Below the pieces are notes generated by a model. It was not told where the DNA came from and did no database searches. It saw only the letters and a program-made list of their open reading frames with translations. Below, piece by piece: positions 6,706-10,000 of a stretch of 10,000 nt of DNA. Made by a program: the position numbers and the translations under genes. How positions within the stretch are numbered: the stretch's first letter is position 1; each line of letters starts with the position of its first letter. The stretch covers positions 1 to 10,000 of the forward strand of contig NZ_JAIWOI010000088.1 in assembly GCF_020217005.1 (NCBI RefSeq). The letters are read 5' to 3'. The DNA is from Rheinheimera sp. Its GTDB lineage: Bacteria > Pseudomonadota > Gammaproteobacteria > Enterobacterales > Alteromonadaceae.

Positions 6706-7476
6706 TTACCCTTCCAGAAATTGCCAGCGCACTGCGTTATCCGGCTTGGCATTGGCATGAAAAATCCATTCGATATAACCAGGACGAGCAGCGACAGGCT
6801 GATAGTCCGGTGTCAATAAAAACTGTACAGAGCTGGCAGGACAGCCGACCAACTGAATACCTTGTTGTAATTTGGCGTAGGCATAATGGCAATGACCATG
6901 AGCCACACCTTTGATCCGCTGATCTGAGCCGATAATCTGCCACAAGGCAGCCGCATCCAGCTGAATATGCTCATCAATAAAACTGCCCAAAGGACTGATA
7001 TGGTGATGGCAAAACAACCAGACAGCTGCATCCTCAGAATAAGACGACAATTGCTGCCGTAACTGCTGCTGCCTTTTGTGGTCAAAATAACCGGCCGGTG
7101 TTGGCCCTTTGCTATTGAGCAAACACAAACGCCAGTCGCCAAGATGTACTTCAGTCTCAGCACAAAAAGGTCTGGCTGCAAAAACCTGCTGCATCAGGTC
7201 TATGTCATCATGATTGCCGGGCAAATAAAACACCGGACACGGCAGATGACTGAACAAATCTGCGATCAGTTGATAAGAAGCCAGACTATGATCCTGAGTC
7301 AGATCGCCGGTTAAGATCACCGCATCAGGTAAATTTGCTTGCAGTGTGGCCAGCAGCTGTTGCAACTGACGATAAGGTTTCACACCACAAAACCAGCCGT
7401 CCGGTTCGGCCACTAAGTGACAATCAGAAATTTGTACCAGTCGATAGACCTCTTGTGGTTTAAACATCAGCGCCAT
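6706..7476 (-). CDS. cpdA: 3',5'-cyclic-AMP phosphodiesterase CpdA
   Basis: CpdA is a metallophosphoesterase that hydrolyses cAMP to 5'-AMP in the cytoplasm and so tempers CRP-cAMP signalling. The 256-residue product (E. coli 275) carries the class III phosphodiesterase metal ligands in order: QISDCHL (Asp18, His20), LTGDLTQD (Asp58), PGNHD (Asn88, His89), FCHHHISPLG (His157-159) and HGHCHY (His195, His197). The ATG at 7476 is chosen because it overlaps the yqiB stop as TGATG and gives an N-terminus of about the E. coli length. A longer form starting at GTG 7518 would overlap yqiB by 43 bases, and a shorter one could start at ATG 7467. No clear Shine-Dalgarno precedes any of the three, so re-initiation after yqiB is likely. 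The C-terminus is shorter than in E. coli. Confidence 0.93.
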   Translation of the reverse strand: MALMFKPQEVYRLVQISDCHLVAEPDGWFCGVKPYRQLQQLLATLQANLPDAVILTGDLTQDHSLASYQLIADLFSHLPCPVFYLPGNHDDIDLMQQVFAARPFCAETEVHLGDWRLCLLNSKGPTPAGYFDHKRQQQLRQQLSSYSEDAAVWLFCHHHISPLGSFIDEHIQLDAAALWQIIGSDQRIKGVAHGHCHYAYAKLQQGIQLVGCPASSVQFLLTPDYQPVAARPGYIEWIFHANAKPDNAVRWQFLEG

Positions 7477-7919
7477 CAGGCTAAAAGACCAGTGTTCTGA
7501 TAACCACGGCGTGAACACAAATTCAGCCAGTCGCGCAGCAGCAAGTTAATCTGCCTTTTTTCATCCGGCAGCAACATATCGACATTAGGGTAACTGTATA
7601 CAGCTTTAAACTGCCGGACTTGTTGGCATGCCAACACTTCAGCCAGGCGGGCATCGTGATACAAACGCACCTCAAATCGCGGTTTCATCCAGCCTGTCAT
7701 CGACTGGCTAATCAGCTCAATACTGACGGTGGTTGTGTATTTACATAGCTCCAGCAATTCGACCTGATAACTTTCGCTGGCATTGATATGAATAAGACAA
7801 CGTTGGCCCTGACGCTGATTACCCGGCAGGAAAAAACGCAACTGCGCATAATTTCTCTCACATAAACTGAGGAAATCCGGCAGATACGGCACATAACGTT
7901 TTCTGGCCAGGTTTGGCAT
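7476..7919 (-). CDS. yqiB: DUF1249 family protein YqiB
   Basis: This is a 147-residue protein of the DUF1249 family (E. coli YqiB 140 residues), whose biochemical role is not established. Family-conserved stretches are the N-terminal KRYVPYLPDFLSLCERNYAQ (7-26), KYTTTVSIE (60-68), the signature VRLYHDARLAEV (84-95), FKAVYSYPN (104-112) and DEKRQINLLLRDWL (119-132). No signal peptide or membrane segment is seen and the protein is probably soluble. The ATG at 7919 has only a poor Shine-Dalgarno (AGAGG about 13 bases upstream). The gene lies 43 bp after nudF and overlaps the start of cpdA by one base. The nudF-yqiB-cpdA order is conserved with E. coli. A functional link to nucleotide turnover is a guess from position only. 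Confidence 0.92.
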   Translation of the reverse strand: MPNLARKRYVPYLPDFLSLCERNYAQLRFFLPGNQRQGQRCLIHINASESYQVELLELCKYTTTVSIELISQSMTGWMKPRFEVRLYHDARLAEVLACQQVRQFKAVYSYPNVDMLLPDEKRQINLLLRDWLNLCSRRGYQNTGLLA

Positions 7920-7962
7920 ACCAGCTACTTAACCTCTTAATACTAGTGTTTGGTGGCGAAAA

Positions 7963-8598
7963 TTAGTCAGTCCAGCGAGCTTTGACCTGCTCCAGATTCA
8001 AGGCTAACCATTGCAGGGCTATGACAGTAGCCGCATTATCAATTTTGCCCTGGTGCAGCAGCTGCATCGCCAACAGGCGCGGTAGGCTATGAACTTTAAT
8101 ATCTTCCTGCTCTGAAGCCAAGCCATAAACCCCGCTTTTTACCTGATGCCGCAGTCGTGCCAACACTAAGTAAATACGCTCTGTACTACCACCCGGGCTA
8201 CTTTGATAGCTAAGCATAGGCCAGAATTCACTCAGCTTCAGGCCGGCTTCTTCTTCTGATTCACGTTGAGCTACCTGCTCCACAGTCTCACCCGGCTCAA
8301 TCATGCCTGCTATGGCTTCGAGCAACCAGGGGCCATTTGGATTCTGTAACGCCCCTATCCGGAACTGCTCTATCAATACCAGACTGTCATTTTCTACATC
8401 ATAGGGCAGCACTATCACAGCATGGCCCCGTTCAAATAGCTCACGCTTTACTTCAGTACTCCAGCCGCCGTTAAATAATTTATGCTGAACTTTGTAGCTG
8501 TCTATCCGGAAAAAACCCTGAAAAACTGTGCTCTGGTCGAGTATTGTTACATCAGCAGACTGAAAGGATGGATAATTTTCTGGCTTGAAATCAGACAT
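7963..8598 (-). CDS. nudF: ADP-ribose pyrophosphatase NudF
   Basis: This Nudix hydrolase cleaves ADP-ribose to AMP and ribose 5-phosphate, removing a reactive by-product of NAD turnover. The 211-residue product (E. coli NudF 209) has the complete Nudix box at 98-120: GMIEPGE, then RESEEEAGL, with the metal-binding glutamates present. Other family blocks are GFFRIDSYKVQHKLFNGGW, LFERGHAV, VLIEQFRIGA, PWLLEAIAG, SPGGSTERIY and, near the end, GKIDNAATVIALQWL, almost as in E. coli. The ATG at 8598 was chosen because MSDFKPENYP aligns with the E. coli N-terminus. A GTG four codons upstream (8610) is the alternative, and neither has a strong Shine-Dalgarno. It is first gene of the nudF-yqiB-cpdA-yqiA cluster and divergent from tolC. 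Confidence 0.96.
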   Translation of the reverse strand: MSDFKPENYPSFQSADVTILDQSTVFQGFFRIDSYKVQHKLFNGGWSTEVKRELFERGHAVIVLPYDVENDSLVLIEQFRIGALQNPNGPWLLEAIAGMIEPGETVEQVAQRESEEEAGLKLSEFWPMLSYQSSPGGSTERIYLVLARLRHQVKSGVYGLASEQEDIKVHSLPRLLAMQLLHQGKIDNAATVIALQWLALNLEQVKARWTD

Positions 8599-8713
8599 TT
8601 GAAGACTCACATTCTGTTACACTTGAAGCTATGTTGTTTACGCTTTAATCATTACTTAGTTAATACCAACAAGGTATTATTGGTTCACTTTCGCAAACTA
8701 TGGACTTTCGGTT
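8599..8713. promoter_or_regulatory. Divergent nudF / tolC control region
   Basis: These 115 A+T-rich bases must hold the promoters of both nudF (minus) and tolC (plus). For tolC the best -10 candidate is TATTAT at 8675-8680, but no good -35 lies 16-18 bases before it, so activator dependence is possible. I could not assign a nudF promoter with confidence. A TGTTTA at 8635-8640 resembles half of a PhoP box, without the second half. Confidence 0.5.
8661..8679. promoter_or_regulatory. Perfect 7-bp inverted repeat upstream of tolC (possible operator)
   Basis: TAATACC (8661-8667), spacer AACAA, GGTATTA (8673-8679). The right arm overlaps the candidate -10 TATTAT. The symmetry and A+T-rich arms fit a dimeric repressor site, or a weak hairpin if transcription starts upstream. 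No regulator can be named. Confidence 0.4.
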
Positions 8714-10000
8714 ATGAAAAAAACCTTGTTAGGCACGTTGGTAGTCTCAGCACTGGCTCTTTTGAGTGTGCAAGCGAATGCCGAAAATTTGCAAACCATT
8801 TATCAATTAGCCACCAAAAAAGACCCGCAAGTCTTAAAAGCTGCTGCAACCCGTGATGCAGCCAAAGCCGGTATCGATGTATCTAAAGCCCGTTTATTAC
8901 CGCAGGTGAATTTCAGGGCCGGTGCAACTCACTCTTTTGGTGATGGTGTCAGCAACAGCGGTAATATCTATGATTCTGAAAGCAACAGAACCTCCGCAAG
9001 TATCAACTTAACACAGTCGCTGTTTGACTGGAGTCGTTACGAAAATCTGTCTATTGCTGAAAAAGCCGCAGTACAAGGCCAGACGGCTTATGATGCCGCC
9101 ATCCAAACCTTAATAGTACGGGTGTCCCAGTCCTACTTTGATGTATTAACAGCAGACGATAACTTAAGTTTTGTTGTGGCTGAAAAACGCGCTATCGAAC
9201 GTCAGTTGGAACAAACCAAACAACGTTTTGCTGTAGGTTTAACAGCTATCACTGACGTACACGAAGCGCAAGCGCAATACGACAGTGCTGTTGCCCGTGA
9301 AATCAGCGCACAAAATGATTTAGAAACAGCCCGTGAATTTTTACGTGAAATCACAGGTGAGTATCATTCACAGTTGGATCCATTAAATACAGCCCGTTTC
9401 AGCACCAGCCAGCCTACGCCTAACAATCCGCAAGATTGGGTACAAACGGCGCAAGACAATAACCTGGAGCTGAAAATTCGCAAGCTGTCGTTAGATATAG
9501 CTGAGCACAATATCCAGATAGCTCAATCAGGTCACTACCCTACTTTAGATTTGGAAGCCTCAACAGGCCTTGAGAACAGTAACGGCAGAAACAAAGATAC
9601 AGGTGAAGGTGCAAACTCGCCTCGTACAGACAGCAGCTCTATTGGCATTAACTTAATAGTGCCTATATATTCTGGTGGCGGTACTGTTGCCAATGAAGAA
9701 GTGGTTCGTGCTAATTATGTAGAAGCGGCTGAAGATTTAGAACTGAGCCACCGCAGTGTGATCCGCCAGGTTCGTAGCAACTACAACAATGTAGGCGCTT
9801 TGATCTCAAGCACCAAAGCATTGGAACAAGCTGTTATTTCTGCAGAAAGTGCTTTAAAAGCAACAGAAGCAGGTTTTGAAGTAGGTACCCGTACTATTGT
9901 TGACGTATTACAAAGCACCCGTAACCTGTTTGATGCCCGCCGTAACCTGTCCAAAGCACGTTACGACTACATTCTGTCTGTTTTAGCTTTAAAACAAGCA
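8714..10000 (+). CDS. tolC: Outer-membrane channel protein TolC (5' part, runs off the window)
   Basis: TolC trimers form the outer-membrane beta-barrel and periplasmic alpha-helical tunnel that serves RND and other efflux pumps and type I secretion. The first 429 codons are present (E. coli precursor 493 residues). The signal peptide is residues 1-23 (cleavage ANA/ENLQ), and the mature start ENLQTIYQLA resembles E. coli ENLMQVYQQA. The two structural repeats each carry the characteristic turn: RFAVGLTAITDVHEAQ (171-186) and FEVGTRTIVDVLQST (388-402), the latter including the periplasmic aperture aspartate (Asp397). A hydrophilic stretch at 285-309 (rich in N, G, D, S) looks like an external loop. 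The Shine-Dalgarno is weak. The ATG at 8714 overlaps the TGA of a five-codon reading frame that starts at 8700. Confidence 0.96.
   Translation, partial: MKKTLLGTLVVSALALLSVQANAENLQTIYQLATKKDPQVLKAAATRDAAKAGIDVSKARLLPQVNFRAGATHSFGDGVSNSGNIYDSESNRTSASINLTQSLFDWSRYENLSIAEKAAVQGQTAYDAAIQTLIVRVSQSYFDVLTADDNLSFVVAEKRAIERQLEQTKQRFAVGLTAITDVHEAQAQYDSAVAREISAQNDLETAREFLREITGEYHSQLDPLNTARFSTSQPTPNNPQDWVQTAQDNNLELKIRKLSLDIAEHNIQIAQSGHYPTLDLEASTGLENSNGRNKDTGEGANSPRTDSSSIGINLIVPIYSGGGTVANEEVVRANYVEAAEDLELSHRSVIRQVRSNYNNVGALISSTKALEQAVISAESALKATEAGFEVGTRTIVDVLQSTRNLFDARRNLSKARYDYILSVLALKQA

Noticed and set aside
8635..8651. PhoP box or Mar/Sox/Rob box upstream of tolC, as in E. coli.
   Set aside because: Only one TGTTTA half-site is present and the second half does not match; no Mar/Sox/Rob consensus could be recognised.
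8482..8856. A 124-codon plus-strand frame across the nudF start, the intergenic region and the tolC start.
   Set aside because: It is out of frame with tolC and antisense to nudF; its composition looks non-coding and both flanking genes are certain.

Overview
The window looks like chromosomal DNA from a marine or freshwater gammaproteobacterium near the Alteromonadales/Chromatiales, perhaps Rheinheimera or Alishewanella. The placement is an inference. It rests on protein resemblance to E. coli ParC, ParE, YqiA, CpdA, YqiB, NudF and TolC, on the conserved gene order tolC / nudF-yqiB-cpdA-yqiA-parE, and on ERIC-like intergenic repeats. No similarity search was run.

Layout, left to right. Positions 1-271 hold no gene. 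They contain a degenerate tandem run of ERIC-like repeat units (1-171) and then an inverted pair of REP hairpins (a REPIN-like element, 184-251) lying just past the end of parC. All genes from 272 to 8598 are on the minus strand, so transcription runs right to left: nudF, yqiB, cpdA, yqiA, then a complete 128-bp ERIC-like element (5950-6077), then parE, an exported TPR membrane protein, and parC. From 8714 to the window edge tolC runs the other way. Its 3' end is outside the window. nudF and tolC are divergent and share a 115-bp control region.

Function. ParE and ParC are the two subunits of topoisomerase IV, which decatenates daughter chromosomes. In E. coli they are separated by several genes. 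Here only one gene lies between them, encoding a TPR protein with a signal peptide and a C-terminal membrane helix. The three genes are tightly spaced (30 and 12 bp), and the parC ribosome-binding site is packed against the stop codon of the TPR gene. nudF, yqiB, cpdA and yqiA form a second cluster with start/stop coupling (TGATG between yqiB and cpdA, TAAATG between cpdA and yqiA). It covers ADP-ribose hydrolysis, a DUF1249 protein, cAMP hydrolysis and an esterase. TolC is the outer-membrane exit duct for efflux and type I secretion.

I see no phage, CRISPR, toxin-antitoxin or defence genes and no RNA genes. The coding content is ordinary core genome. The less ordinary parts are the two small repeat families around the topoisomerase IV operon, a candidate parE promoter straddling the edge of the ERIC-like element, and the uncharacterised TPR gene inside the operon.
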